From positions 992,001-1,056,000 of the forward strand of contig JAQPZY010001301.1 in assembly GCA_029931535.1 (NCBI GenBank): a DNA stretch of 64,000 nt, written 5' to 3'. This document shows, piece after piece, positions 51,277 to 64,000 of the stretch. This DNA is from Margaritifera margaritifera (Eukaryota; Mollusca; Bivalvia; Unionida; Margaritiferidae). Each line of letters begins with the position of its first letter. Within the stretch, counting starts at the first letter, position 1. The notes under the pieces are model-generated. The model was not told the DNA's origin. It ran no database searches and saw only the letters and a list, made by a program, of their open reading frames with translations. The position numbers and the translations under genes were made by a program.

Positions 51277-52510
51277 GTAAATATAACATCCATAATTTAC
51301 CAACTGATTAAATGATCACCTTTAATGTACTTGGCATGTGAATTGCAATCCAACAAACGTATCTAATAGAGTGAGAATTGACGTTTATCAGAAAATATTT
51401 CAAAGAATAATATTTTTTGTTTGGTTGTTTGTTTGTTGTCTGTTTTTTTATGAAAACATATCTTAATAATATTAAGTTCTCTGCGTATCATTTTCTCCTC
51501 TGCATTCTTTAGTGCATCGGTCTGTTTGAAATTGTAGTACGAAAAATCTGCCTATTTGTATTTTTCGATGAAAACTATGGCATCAGTATTGTGCTCATAA
51601 TAAAGATGTTTGCAACTTATTTCAGCATGCGTTCATTAAAACTTCACATTTTGTGCTTAAGTTATATTTAATTTTTTTTAGAAACACGCTGGAAAGAATT
51701 TTATTAAAAATGGTGTCGTCTTGTTTTCATACGTGTTCAAACCACACAACAATGTAATTAATACATTCCAAGCAGTATGTGGACTTTTCAATTGACTTAT
51801 GGTCTTTAAGGTGACCTGTCAGTTGCTGTTTCATTTGCAGAAGAGCCGCTCATTCAAGGCATTAGAAAAATAAGACTTTCTTATGCCCTTGATATGCTAC
51901 AGTACAATATAATTATATAATTTACTTCCCTCATCCGATCATCAATGCCAAATATTTGGGTCAAATAGAATGTTTGATTGAGATGACAAATATTCTACAG
52001 GCACTCATGTTTCTCTGATATTAAGCATGAGAGGAAATATTCTATATATAATGACACAAAAGTTAGAAAACGGCACGGGAAAAATAACATTTTCGTATTT
52101 TGAGATATAGAGCAAGATCTTGCCAAGGAACAATAAACACACAGAGACATGATCACATACTGTAATACACTCCACATACACATTTTTGCACAGACATAGC
52201 AAAACTATTCTGAATATTTAAGTGGTCTAAACTAAATGAAAGGAACAAAATAATATATCAGAATTAACTGCATGACTAGAAATGAAGATAATATCTGTGA
52301 ATAAGACGATCGAATCTGGATGCAAGCTAGTAGTATTATATTGCTTTCTGTTAGCCGGATCTACTGTTATGTTCTTGTATATAAAAACATAAGTGGGACA
52401 TACATACATACATACATACATACATACATACATACATACATACATACATACATACATACATACATACATACATACATACATACATACTTGTATCTAATCA
52501 TCTATTTCAG
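51277..52510 (+). other. Intron E2-TM
   Basis: The first approx. 750 bp align with 13511-14300 (end of the duplication). A tetranucleotide array (52398-52488) ends about 20 nt before the acceptor of the TM exon. No gene. Confidence 0.7.
52398..52488. repeat. (ACAT)n tetranucleotide array
   Basis: About 22 uninterrupted tacatacata units close to the TM-exon acceptor. Confidence 0.95.
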
Positions 52511-52672
52511 AGTCTAACACTGCACAGAAAGACAATGTTCCGTTTATTATCGTGGGCGTTGTGGCCGCTTATGTATTAATGGCTGCTACTACGATAATTT
52601 TATTCCGATTTTGCTACCCAAAAACGAAAGTTATGCCAGAGCCAGTACCAGAAACAGAACACGACTTTTCGA
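52511..52672 (+). CDS. Exon encoding the transmembrane helix
   Basis: This 162-nt exon, phase 1 to phase 1, has acceptor ctatttcag and donor gtaagt. It encodes residues 429-482: a short polar juxtamembrane stretch (SNTAQKDN), a hydrophobic helix at about residues 438-460 (VPFIIVGVVAAYVLMAATT and on), then a basic stop-transfer RFCYPKTK and a Pro/Glu-rich cytoplasmic start (EPVPETEHDF). This makes the product a single-pass type I protein with the CUB-like domains outside. The Cys after the helix could be palmitoylated. Confidence 0.88.
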
Positions 52673-54188
52673 GTAAGTTAAAGAAACCGCTCGATTTTTA
52701 GATTTTGAATAGTATTAACATGCATAACACGACACTGTGCTTCTCTTCTAATGCGATATATTCTTAGAGTATTGACAATATAATTTTTTAAAAATCTATA
52801 ATTTACAAAAGGGATCTGTAAGTTACAAAACTTTATTTTTCTAGCACATTGAAATAAGACTTTTCCTAAAATTTTGTATACTGTTTCTTACTCTATTGCC
52901 TAAGTATCGTGTCTAAATATCATGTATCCGTTCTTTTCGAATTTGTTCTTTGCATTTATTCCAGTTCCAGTTCTTATAGTTTTGTAATAACAAGGGCTAT
53001 TGTCATCAACATTTCAAATTTGATGATTTCACATTTCTTTTACCCAATTTAAAAGTTTATCTTTTTGTTTACAAATAAAGCTACGATAATCTATATGGAA
53101 AGTGACAAGATGCCAGTGTATCCATGGGAATGGTTGCATGAAATTTCGAGGATGGCCTGATTAAAAAATCCATTTTTATTTCTACAAAATGTCAAAATAT
53201 TTCAAGAAAAAAACACAACATTTCTATTCTTCTTAGACCTTTTGTATTTTCATGCATGCTAGATATGCAATCTAAATGGCTTTAATTAAAATAAAATATG
53301 GCATTCCGACGTATTTTCTATCCAACAAAACAAAATCAAATGTATCAGCATCTGCTTTCCGTCTGATCCAGTTTAGGTATTTTAAGTCATATTTATGTAC
53401 AAAAAAATTAGTAAAGAAGATAATTTCAAAAATAGGAAATAGCGAATGAGTATAAGAGGAAAACAAATATGACATATAATAAAAGCGTTAGGGAGTAAAC
53501 AGCGGATATTTTAATATCATTTTACCATTGAAAACTTGTTATGTAAATTTCACATAAATCGTGAAATAAAACAAGCAAAAGACAAAGAGCTGTCATTATA
53601 ATTGTAACTTTCATTTAATGTATTCGAGGCCGTCTTTAAGCCATATATACTTGAACCAACTTGTGTTTCCTTTTTTTTTTAATGGCATCATGCTCGTTTT
53701 CACACTAAATTAACAATATCAATCGAGATATAATGCTTTTGCTTTATCCACAATCGCTGGATATTAAATACCTGACTTTCTGAGTTGATATTGCAGAGGA
53801 ACTAGCGGTTCGTAAAGAAAATTTACAAAAGTTGATTGGCAGTGCGACGGTGGAATGTTCCATGCTGGTATGTGGTTCTCTTTGTAGCTTGCGCACCATT
53901 GCCTGTACAATATCAGTTACCAGTCTAAAATATATAGCTGGCATTCGTGAAGTGAGAAAGCGTATTGCGTGTCTGCTTCTCAGTTGCTATTATCAATGTA
54001 TTATAAATTTCGTCCAAAAGCAGTCTGCAATCCATGTCATAGGATACATACCACAATGCTTTTATGAAAAACACAATCAAAGCATGCCAAGTGAATTCGA
54101 ATTATCTGCTGCGCCTACATTAAACATGGAATCATTTGAGATGGAAGTAACTTTTAATGAGTGTAACTAAATGTTATTTATATTACAG
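52673..54188 (+). other. Intron TM-last exon, with an alternative exon candidate
   Basis: This 1.5-kb interval contains the long in-frame ORF at 53797-54170, treated separately as a possible alternative 3' exon, and otherwise AT-rich sequence. Confidence 0.6.
53797..54170 (+). CDS. Candidate alternative cytoplasmic 3' exon
   Basis: A good acceptor (gatattgcag) at 53796 opens a frame in the phase left by the TM exon. It starts KELAVRKENLQKLIGSATVE and runs about 124 codons to a TAA at 54170. A strong internal donor (gtatgt) at 53868 would end the exon at 53867 in phase 0. That joins the 54189 exon out of frame, giving a stop two codons later. So this is either an alternative terminal exon or a retained stretch, giving a much longer or shorter tail. 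The later part (LSCYYQCIINF) is unremarkable and the ORF could be partly chance. Confidence 0.4.
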
Positions 54189-54292
54189 CTTTAGGAACTA
54201 CCACAAATGAATCATCACCAATGATTCCACGACCCATATCGACGGCAGAAAGGGTGACAACCATTGTTAGTCTGGACAACATCGATGTTTGA
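54189..54292 (+). CDS. Last coding exon: cytoplasmic C-terminus
   Basis: This 104-nt exon has acceptor atattacag, in frame with the TM exon. It encodes the split Thr 483 and residues 484-516 (LGTTTNESSPMIPRP, then TTIVSLDNIDV), then TGA at 54290-54292. The Ser/Thr/Pro-rich tail ends in a hydrophobic residue (IDV), which is compatible with a PDZ-binding C-terminus, but this is only an inference from four residues. Confidence 0.72.
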
Positions 54293-54369
54293 AAGTTAAA
54301 ACAAGAAATTTAAAAACTGTTATGCTGCCTAAACCTAAAACACCTGTACATATATGTAAATTTAAAGGG

Positions 54370-54417
<48 letters not shown>
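54370..54417. repeat. (ATT)n microsatellite in the probable 3' UTR
   Basis: About 16 ATT units shortly after the stop codon. Confidence 0.95.
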
Positions 54418-54988
54418 TGAGTGCACAAGTTCTGACAATGCACCCACAAAGGTTCATAAGAAAGAACCGGCCTTCGATGAACGAGCGTCGCGAGTGCCAG
54501 CCATCATATTCATGAAACTCCTCAAATTGAGTGCTCACTCAAAGACGAAAATACTTTTGTCATAGGTCGTATAATTTGCTACACTGTTGCGACCCCCCCC
54601 CCAAAAAAAAAAAAAAAAACAACAAAAAAACTATGCATATTTAAGATACGTCTGTATTTAAATGTATTGCTGCTTTTAAATTTCTTGAATTTCAATTAGT
54701 TTATTTATTGTAAACTGTTAAAATTTTAGATTGTGAGTGTACTCAAGATAAGGAGTTTCATGAACACGGGCCAGAGCAATAATTAAACCCGCTGCATGAT
54801 AGATTAAAAATACCGTCCTGACGTTAAATTTCATCTTTATTAATGACGTTAGTTGGAATGAGATGATGATTTCGTTAACATGTAGCCCCTGGACCTTCCC
54901 CACTCGGGTACAAGAGTGACAATAGTGTTTAAAATTTGTTTGCCGTTTTATCGTTTACATAAATATTTTATCGGTTTTTTTTTTAAAT

Positions 54989-54994
54989 AATAAA
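54989..54994 (+). promoter_or_regulatory. AATAAA polyadenylation signal candidate
   Basis: First AATAAA found downstream of the gene's stop codon, 697 nt after it. Confidence 0.4.
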
Positions 54995-55063
54995 ATGTTC
55001 TTGAAGTTTGCTCCTGTTAATTATAACCATGTATCATATTCTGAAAATTGTTTATGAACCAAG

Positions 55064-55069
55064 AATAAA
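55064..55069 (+). promoter_or_regulatory. AATAAA polyadenylation signal candidate
   Basis: Second AATAAA, in 'aagaataaagtag', 75 nt after the first. Confidence 0.4.
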
Positions 55070-56269
55070 GTAGCAAGTAGATGATTCAAGTATTCCATGA
55101 GTGGACGCGTTTTAACGTTAATATTTCAAAGTCAGCTATAGAGGTTTCTGTTTAAAGTTATTTAGGGATTTTTGTCATCCCTGAAAAAGCCGTATTCATT
55201 GTTACTGTAAAAATATCTAGTGAATTGTTTGTTTACGAATAATTTCATTTAAAAGTATGACTCTCATAATAGTTGGCGCAAATATTACCGACAGTGGTAT
55301 GTATGCGCAAGTGACGGATTACTATAAAAAATTACTCGCAAACGTAAAGATTTTGTTGCGAATCTACGAAAAGCTCTGACAGTAAAGCTCAGTTCATTAA
55401 AACAAAACAACAAAAAAATTCAGAGTGTATGGCTATACATTTGTGGCTCAGACATCAGAACTTAAAGCATGAAAAGTTAAAACAGATTTTGTTTTATATT
55501 TTTGATCCCTAAATCTTCAATTAAATGTCATCATGTAAAAACATAAAATGCTGAGATACCTGTTGATTTATTTTTACAGGAAATCATATTTAGCATTTAT
55601 AATTAGAATGGCTTCTTAAATATTTTATTGAATGGATTAAAGTATAATCTTTCAAATTGCTGTATCCCTGAAGGGAGAAATCAAGACCATCCTTTCCGGA
55701 GCTAATATTGAAAAGGTTTACTTTCATCTGTATGAGCTTCTTCTGTAACATCTACTCATGTTCGATTGTATTAAAGACACTGAAACGAGTCTTAAGTCTA
55801 TAAAAGATTTAGCGTAATGAATGTTTTAAAGAAACCAGTCTACAATACGCTTACTCAGATGCACCGCGTGAATTTTTAACACGTATTCCAAATTAAAACG
55901 ATTATATATTAGAACAATAGTCGAACTACTTGTTACAAAGGATATTTATAATATTTGGAAAGCAAACATGTACATTTGGGTTTCGTTTTGCACATTTGTC
56001 TAAACAATTCAAATATTCACAGCCGCGTTTGCTTTTGTGTATTGTGTTTCAAAAAATATGATCTGAAAGTTGCGTGTTGATAGTTGATGTCCATTTGAAA
56101 TATCAGCTTTTTGAATAATTTATTCTGTGATCAAAATTTTCATTTAGATAAGGAACTATGGCAAAATGGATTTGAAATCAAAATTGTTAGCATTTCTCAA
56201 AATTCTATTGCTACTGAGTAGGAGGTAATTAAAAAAACTAATAAGCTCGTATCTCTGCAATTTGTGAAA

Positions 56270-59060
56270 CGCTAAATCACGTATTTCAAAAGATACTGCA
56301 CAGTCAGACACTAATGGAATTCAGTTACTTTGACTTTTGCAAGCAAACAGGATCACTTATAATGAACGTGCTTGTAGATCATGACAAGAATATTGGACAG
56401 TATACGTATGTTGGACACGGTGGATGTAGTATAATAGATTATGTTATTGCTTCTCAGTCCATTTTCAGTAATGTGCTATCGTTTAATGTTAGTGAGGCTA
56501 ACATTTTGTTAGATCATTGCGCTTTATGCTTTACGTTATAATTTAATAATGTTAATGATGTCGAGGAGACATTTATGAAAGAAAGAGAATATAAGTGTAT
56601 TGAGGGTAGATGAGTTTAAGAATGAATATAAATCAAAATAACGTAGCGATTCTGTAATCGAACAGAGAGAAATTACTAGCGAAACATTACTTGCGAATGG
56701 TAACGCTAGCACTAATGAAAGTTGTGATATTTTCACAACGTTTGTTTGCCATTCTTTAAAACATTTAAAAAATGTCCGAGTGCCGGAGAAATATGATGAC
56801 AAATTGTTTTAATGATATACGTGAAAAAAATGATTAGTTTTAATAAGTAAATTGACTCATGATCTAGTTGCAAAAACACCAGAGGCAAGAAAAGAAATGA
56901 CAAGTGTAAGATCAGACTATGAAAAGCCTCTACGCAACTATATGCATGAATATGATGAACTGGAAATATTAGAATTTGATAAAACGAAATTTAATGATGC
57001 AATGATATATTGGAAAATGTTAATCATAAATCCTCAAATTTTACAATAGATACTTTTGAAAAATATTTTAAAGCTGTAAACAGGTATAATGATCACATTT
57101 TTATACCAGATGGAGATGTTTTCCATTTGAATGAAAGATGTGTAAAAGGAGAGATTAGTGTTATGTTATGTTTAATGAACAAATTTAAAGCATTTCCCGT
57201 CAAGAAGTAGAAAAGGTTTTACATCAAATAAAATTAGGCCGCATTTTTGGTCCAGATATCATTATAAATGAGTTTCTTTACTATGGTAAAGATATACTTT
57301 TAAGCACATTCTGTCGTGTATTTAATGCTGAAATTAAAAGTGGTCCCTTCCAGAAATGTGATCTGAATGTCTTGTTATACTGTTCCATAAAAGGGCAATT
57401 TAGATGTTAATAATTATAGAGGTATAACACTTCTGAGTTGCGTAGGTAAAATATTAACACGTATACTTAATAATAGACTTAATAATAGTCTGACTGGGCA
57501 GAAAACTATAATGTCTTTATCGAAGCACAGGCATAATTTTCAAAAAAGGCAGGAGTACAGTTGGCAATATTTTTATTTTACTCAGGCTTATCCAACATAT
57601 TATTAATCAAGATAAAAATAAATTTTGTGCGTTTATTGATTTCACCAAAACGTTTGATTACATAGCAATAAATAACTCGCAGTATAAATTGATAAAGCTC
57701 GGTTTAAGGCGATAAAATAGAATCGATGTACACCAATGCAAAGTTAAGAATGAAATATGGTAATATGGTAAGTGATGAATTCTACTGTATTCTTGATGTT
57801 AGGCAAGGTGAATGGTTATCACCATTTCTTTTTTCAATATTTTTATATGATTTAGACGAAAAGTTTGTAATGCATAGTATTGAATGTATCGATATTGGCA
57901 TAATACATCCTTTTATTATTTTATACACAGATGACATTATCATATTTTCAGGTTCCACCGAAGATTTTCAAACCTGACTAATGTATTGAAAAGATAGTTG
58001 CGCTAAATGGACATTTGTGTTTAACACCTCAAAAACAAAAGCTATGAGTTTTTGAAAAGGTGTTTCTTTACCTAGTAACTCGCTTACTGTAATGAAAAGC
58101 TAGATATTGTAAATAAGTTTATACATATTGTACTTGCTATAACGTCTTGTGGTTCCTTTACCGGAACTCAGACAACATTGCAGGGAAGCTAAACAAAACC
58201 AATATTTTTACTAGTAAAAATACTTTAGAAATTTTACGTTCGTGAAAACAAGCCATGTCATGATTCTTCAGACAGGCTGATAAAACCGATCTTAAATTAT
58301 TGTTGCCAGGTTTGGGGCTTTATTCCTGTATTCCTGCTAAATGCTTTAAAAGGTTCACTTGCATTTTTGCAAACAGATATTAGGAGTGTGCAAGACAACA
58401 CAAAATAATGTTATTTATGGATTGTTAGGGCGTACAACAATGATATTATAAAGGTTTTATTACATTGTGAAGTATTGGTTTAAGATATTAGACGCAAAAG
58501 GTTGACAAGTCTACTCAAAACAGTAATTTGGGCATATTTAATTAAAGATTTATTGTCAAAATTAGGATTCTATGAAGTTTTGGGTCAATCGAGGGGTCGG
58601 TAACACTTACAAAATTTAGTTTTCTTTTTATTTCTTTTTTTTTTTTTTTTTTAAATTAAGGCTATCGGACAATTTTATCCTAAATTTGATGGATCGTCGT
58701 AAGAACAGTAGTCTAGCATTATTTTATGTAAATATTGCAAAACATTACCTTAATGGCATCTATTCTTTTAATTATAGAAATGCAAAATTGCTAAATTTAG
58801 AATATCCTCTCATAGACTCGAAGTTGAAACCAGTAGATGGGCGAGACCGTAATACCAATTCATGAAAGAGTTTGCTCTGTTCGTAACTTCCTTGAAGATG
58901 AATATTGCACTTGAATGCTTATTGTATAAAGATCTAAGAGCCAAACATATAGAAAAATATCTCAGAAAAGACCAAAATGTTTAAATTTATAGAATAACCA
59001 GAATTATATAATTGCAATAATTTAGCAACTAACATTTGTAAAGCTTTTAATCATATAAAT
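56270..59060 (+). mobile_element. Decayed LINE 1 (endonuclease plus reverse transcriptase)
   Basis: An endonuclease C-terminal piece (IGQYTYVGHGGCSIIDYVI, then LDHC, 56314-56541) is followed by a linker (56852-57210) and a reverse transcriptase. The RT has FTKTFDY near 57640 (motif A, usually AFD), VRQGEWLSPFLFSIF at 57798 (motif B), and LYTDDIIIF at 57919 (motif C, YADD changed to YTDD). Several stops and frameshifts break it. The APE-type endonuclease plus this RT indicates a non-LTR retrotransposon of the Jockey/CR1 side. Ends are uncertain. Confidence 0.75.
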
Positions 59061-61884
59061 ATTGTACTATATTCAGTTATCTTGTAAATATTTTTTGACT
59101 GGCCATTGCTTAAACATGAATTTTAATTACCTAACATCTGTTTGTATCTTCATATTATGACCCTTATTAATGTATATATCTCTTTCTCCCTACGGAGATA
59201 TTTTGTTCATTAATCTGCTTGTTTCATCTGTATTCTTCTGCATGCATATGTAATTTCGTTTCTTACTATGTTATCTTTGTATATTGTACACTATAGACGA
59301 TGTTGCCTTGTTGTTTATTGTACTATCCGCCATTCAATTCAAATAATAGAAAATGTACATACACATTCCGTTTTGGCTATTGGAATGAATACAGATTTTT
59401 TTTCTCTCATGTCAAGCATACAGAGTGCATATTGTTTGGTGTGTGACTCATTTATGAGGTAGAACATGGTTCTGATGTTTATAAATCGAACACCTGTAAC
59501 GGACATAATTTCTTCAGATCGATGGTTCCGTGTAAATACTACCGTTTGAAGCGAGGCAAGGCCCGTAGTTGGCTGGTTGATTGGTGTCGTACGGCACATC
59601 AACACATGAAACCTTATATCCTGGCAAGGCAAGTGGAGTAAAGTTGTTTTTTCCATAGGTTCAATTTGGACATTAGTTGGGAGAAAGGAATCTTAATATA
59701 TTATTTAATTTCAAAGTATTGCGTTTATTTGAACGACTAAGAAGATTGGGCATCACTCATATATCTTATAGTCGACAATCGGTTTGTACACATAACATAG
59801 CGATGTAATTGTAACAGTAATATATTTGCGTAAAACACAAGCTCTTAAAATAGTGACATAAAACAAAAACATAATATATGTTAGATATATTCACTTTTTG
59901 AATCTAAATGTAGTAGTTCAATGTATTGAAATATTGTTATTAAATTAATCAAATTGGGCACTTCGAGACTTGATGCCCCTAAAAAAGAAAAACGGAAGAA
60001 ACAGCTTGCAATGCCCTTTAATGCAGCTTCCAACTAAAACAGTACAAAGGAGAATGAATAGAGAGAATTTACACAGAATCATAACAAAATGTCTTAGAGA
60101 TTCATTTAAAAATAAACGTTATTAAGTACAAATTTTACGGTGACAATTGTCAGGATTTGTTTTGAATTCTTCATGACGCATCATTATGAAAATTCGACAA
60201 TTTGGTTCACTGAGAGTTAACCTGAACGATCAGACTTACGAAACGACAGACTCAAGAGTGTAAGAATTTGACAAGTGTGCCAAAATAACGCCAAAAGTCT
60301 TATAAAGGTTTGATATAAATATTGCAACCGAAACTTATCAACTGTTCAATTGAGAAAATTATCTGTACGCGTCGATAATACATTACAAGTGCATGTGGCG
60401 CTTATAAGGCGTTTTAGTATTATATACCTGTATTTCTTTGGTTTTCTTTTGTTCCCATTTTTATTTTGTTCGTTGGTTTGTTAATTTTTTTATAATTTTT
60501 AGTTTTTATATAATTTTAATGTTTTTATTTTAATTTCTAATATGTGCGTGACAAAAGGAATATCGTAAACAAATTTCAAATACTGATTGTTCTTGCGTGG
60601 CTAGATAAAAAAAATCCCTGCTTAAAAATATTGACTTAAGCTAAAATGTGCAACAAGGAACTCTTTTCTTCAAAATTTATATGGTATTACGGTACAGTAT
60701 AGTTATATTACGCAAAATTAAAAAATCTGCATAATCGAGGCATTCAAATGTATAAATGTCTAAAACATTTACAAATCTAGTGACGTGTATATTAAAGAAA
60801 ATATGTTTCGATATAAAAGTAGTTACATAGATAGCTACAAGCATGCATACATACATACATACATACATACATACATACATACATACATACATACATACAT
60901 ACATACATACATACATACATACATACATACATACATACATACATACATACAAACATACATACATACAAACAAATCGAGAGTGAAATACGCCAAGTTCCAC
61001 AGAAGACGGTCACATATAAACCATTATTCCTGCTTTAGAAAAAACTTCTGATAGGTTGTAATTGTGGAGATTCTGTATAAAATGTGTGCAAGACTAAATA
61101 TACCAATAGCCCTTACTACATTTACATATATTTAAATTGTATTTAAATTCTATTTTATCCTATTTAATGTTTTGAATTGTTGTCTATCGTACTGCCTCTT
61201 TATTAATGAAATAGAAAACAAACAAGAAAAAAAAAAGGAAGGAAAGATCGGTACATATAACAGATATTGCCTTTTATTATGCCTCAGTTTTAGGATCGAA
61301 TTGGTCAATTGTTTAAATTTAAACACATAACTTTTAACAGTATGTTATATTTCCTGGAAAATGTTCGTCATTTTATTAATTTTAAAGTCATGTCATATTA
61401 CCATCATGTTTTCCTGACTTCACGTCATCCTCACGTTTCCTGATATCACCCTGCAATTGTTCGTACTACAAATAGTTCAAAAAGGTCTTTCACCACTAAG
61501 AATAAAAGACTCAAATTCTGCCATTATTTCACTCAGGTAATTTAACTTTTCTTCATTATAGTAAAAAAACAAAAAACTGTTGCCCTCATTTTGAGGTTAA
61601 ATAACGATTAGTCTATCCTTGTCATATGTCATATTACCCTCGGGCGGTGCCCTAGGGTAACATAATTCATTTCATTATGCCTCATAAAAGTAACAGTGTC
61701 AGTGATCGTCAACCATCGTGTCTCTCTCCTGCGATCGTATTTCCCTGTTTTTGTTTTCCCCATTTGGAACGCTTCAAGAATAACAAAACCCTGTTGTATG
61801 ATAATGTATTAAACAAACATATTAAATGTACCTCTGAAATGCTTATGCCCTTATATGTATCTTTTTCAATATAATATTTGCCAC
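59061..61884. other. Intergenic sequence between two LINE relics
   Basis: AT-rich; holds the tetranucleotide array at 60844-60968. A GC-richer patch at about 59500-59640 ('cgaggcaaggcccgtagttg') and an approx. 300-bp stretch before the second LINE (61560-61880) are unidentified. No gene seen. Confidence 0.5.
60844..60968. repeat. (ACAT)n tetranucleotide array
   Basis: About 30 units with rare 'aaac' interruptions. The Tyr-Ile-His and Tyr-Val-Cys-Met repeat ORFs are artefacts. Confidence 0.95.
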
Positions 61885-63985
61885 TGGTCTGATTTTGGAC
61901 GCTTGGCTTGGAGGAATAATCAGACCAATATATAAGGGGAAAGGGGACCTAAGCTCATCTGATAATTATAGACCTATCACGGTTTTGAGCTGCTTTAGTA
62001 AACTTTCTACATCTGTACTTGAAAAAAGACTTCAGAAGTTTTTAGATTTTCACGATGTTCTTAAATAAAACCAAACCAGACTATTCAACTACAGATCATG
62101 TATTTTGTCTTCACGATCTTATTGAAATTTTAAAAACTTGTAAGATGAAACTATTTTGTGTTTTTATTGATTTTAGTAGTGCTTTTGACAATGTTCGGAG
62201 GATAGGGCTGTGGATAAAACTATTATGCAACAATGACAATGCGGAAATATTTAGAATGTTATATAACATGTATCATACTATCAAATCTTGTGCCAGTTAT
62301 ACGGAGGAGCAATCCGCTTTATTTCAGTGTAGTAAGGGTGTGAGGCAAGATGAAAATCTCTAGCCAATTTTATTTATCATGTATCTAAATGACTTAGAAA
62401 ACTATTTGTTAAAATAATGTGAAGTTGAAATTTTCTGATCACTCTATAACATTCTTCCTTGGATTTTTAATACTTCTTTAAGCCGATGATACTGCAATTT
62501 TTGGTACTGGTGAAAAATCTTTCCAACATAATTTAAATGTGTTTTACGAATACTCAGAGCTATAGAAACTGAATATCAATTTCACAATGAAAAAAATTTT
62601 GATTTTTGGTTCATGAAAAGATGATAATACTGATTTACAAGTGGCGAGAATCTAATAGACATTTGTGCTGAATTTAAATATTTAAGTGTTATGTTTTCTA
62701 AAATTCGAAGGTTTTCAAAGTCAATTAAATACAACGTTGGTCAAGCTAGAAAGGCCCTGCATCTACTTTACCGAAAAATCAGATCCTTCAGTCTTCCCAT
62801 AAACCTGCAATTGCATCTTTTCGATCATACTATATTACCCATTTTACTATATGGGTGTGAAGTCTGGGGATTTGAAAGTATCACAATTATTGAAAATTTG
62901 CATATAGAATTTTTAAGCAACATTCTAAAACTGAGGAAAAGTACTCCCATTTACATGCTTTATTCAGAACTCGGAAGGAAACCTACTGATATAATTATCA
63001 GATCCCGAATGATAGGATTTTGGATCTCTATTATTAATTGTAAATGGGCTAAACTATCCAGATTCCTCTATCAAATAATTGTTACGAGACCAATGCTAAC
63101 GCTAATACTTAAAAATGGATAAATGGCATAAGGAACACTCTGACAACTGTTGGGAGAATGCTATAATATGAATTTATTAATAATCAGAAAAGCATCATAA
63201 CATACACTATAAAAGACCTTTATATACATGAATGGCAATCGTAGATAATTCTATCCTCTAAGGGAAAAGTTTACCATTGTTTAAAAGAAGATTTGAATAT
63301 GGAAAACTACTTATTACTGTTATCTATAAATCTATATTTACCACTGATAAAGTTTAGGATTTCCAATCATAGAATCCCCGTTGAAACCGGTCGTTGGGAC
63401 AATATACTGTTTGAGGAAAGAAGATGTAATTATTTTAATAAAAATGACATCGGGGACCATTATTTATTCATTTGTCCCAAATTTCACATAGAAAGAGGTA
63501 AGTTTCTAAAACCGTTCTATTACCGCAAACCTTCTATTGCATAATTACAAACCTTATTTGCCACCGATAATCGCACAATTCTCCAAAAACTTGCCAAATT
63601 TGTTACCCTAATAATGAATACAATATCATAAACTTTGCACTATTTGTGAAATTGGAAATTGTTCATACTTCATAATGAGATACTATTTTGTCTCTTCTAC
63701 AACTTTTGTACACGCCAGGATAGTCATTGTCTTCTGCCCTAACAATGTTATATTCATGTACCCAATGTTCTCATATTTATGTACCCAAATGTTCTCATAG
63801 TACCTCCGAATGTTTAATATTCTTGCTCTGATTGTAAATGCTGACCAGTGATGTGATCTGTATCTCCATAGGTTAGTGACGTCACCTTATAAAATTGTAG
63901 CAGTTGTGGTATTCTCATATGCCACCTATTAGTGGCCTGAGATTTACTTTCATTAATAAAAGTTTTGTTCTGTTCTGTCTGATCT
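61885..63985 (+). mobile_element. Decayed, 5'-truncated LINE 2 with intact-looking 3' end
   Basis: RT pieces in several frames: IDFSSAFDNV at 62162 (motif A), GVRQDENL at 62337 (motif B, Gly-Glu altered), then a long ORF (62691-63122) with LPILLYGCEVWGFE, typical of the post-RT region. ENYLLLL and IPVETGRWDNI (about 63300-63400) and a C-terminal CPKFH piece follow. The 3' end carries aataaa and a short 'ttctg' repeat instead of poly-A, as in CR1-like elements. It starts within the RT domain and so is 5'-truncated. It differs from LINE 1 in its motifs. Confidence 0.78.
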
Positions 63986-64000
63986 ATATTCCATTCGAGT

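Larger units (their letters stand above)
54293..56269 (+). other. 3' UTR and intergenic sequence
   Basis: After the stop comes an ATT array, a C/A homopolymer run (54593-54619) and two AATAAA signals. The putative 3' UTR is about 0.7-0.8 kb. From about 55100 to the first LINE nothing is recognised. Confidence 0.55.

Noticed and set aside
53081..53160. Reading frame following the TM exon in phase from a weak acceptor (caaataaag), ending TGA at 53160
   Set aside because: The acceptor has no pyrimidine tract and the 27-residue peptide has no support; 53797 and 54189 are better.

Overview
The window is nuclear DNA of an animal, most likely a marine mollusc and probably a bivalve. It is AT-rich, has GT-AG introns of 0.9 to 13.6 kb, and is dense in microsatellites. 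It carries minisatellites built on 'agtgaccttgacc' and two LINE relics of a kind I associate with mollusc genomes. It also holds relics of Polinton/Maverick-type virus-like elements. The taxon is an inference. I saw no rRNA or tRNA gene and no CRISPR array.

The main content is one plus-strand gene covering most of the window. No single ORF shows it because its exons are only 103-162 nt. I place 13 exons (7613 to 54292) that join in frame without a stop into the last 516 residues of a protein whose 5' end lies off the left edge. The product looks like a type I membrane protein: a partial CUB-like domain, three more CUB-like domains, one transmembrane helix, and a cytoplasmic tail of about 56 residues. 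Each CUB-like domain is three exons with the same phase pattern. The exon order is A1-B1 / C1-D1-E1 / F1-A2-B2 / C2-D2-E2 / TM / tail. Types A-E occur twice, so the gene grew by internal tandem duplication of a two-domain unit, introns included. About 1290-14300 is homologous to about 22110-52030.

The second copy is more than twice as long as the first. One insertion of about 5 kb lies between A2 and B2 and includes an approx. 145-bp minisatellite. Another of about 12.8 kb lies between B2 and C2. The larger one holds a GC-richer, decayed Polinton (36.0-42.6 kb: DNA polymerase B N-terminal part, integrase, major capsid and accessory genes). Beside it is a compositionally different, AT-rich Polinton/adintovirus-like relic (43.8-48.5 kb: zinc-ribbon protein, cysteine protease, small hydrophobic protein, several small ORFs, packaging ATPase). 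All appear broken or incomplete.

The first copy carries its own later insertion, a 210-bp hAT-like MITE at 9292-9501 with an 8-bp target duplication. Downstream of the gene (stop at 54292, AATAAA at 54989 and 55064) lie two decayed LINEs on the plus strand (56270-59060 and 61885-63985). The remaining stretches are intron or intergenic sequence in which I recognise nothing further.
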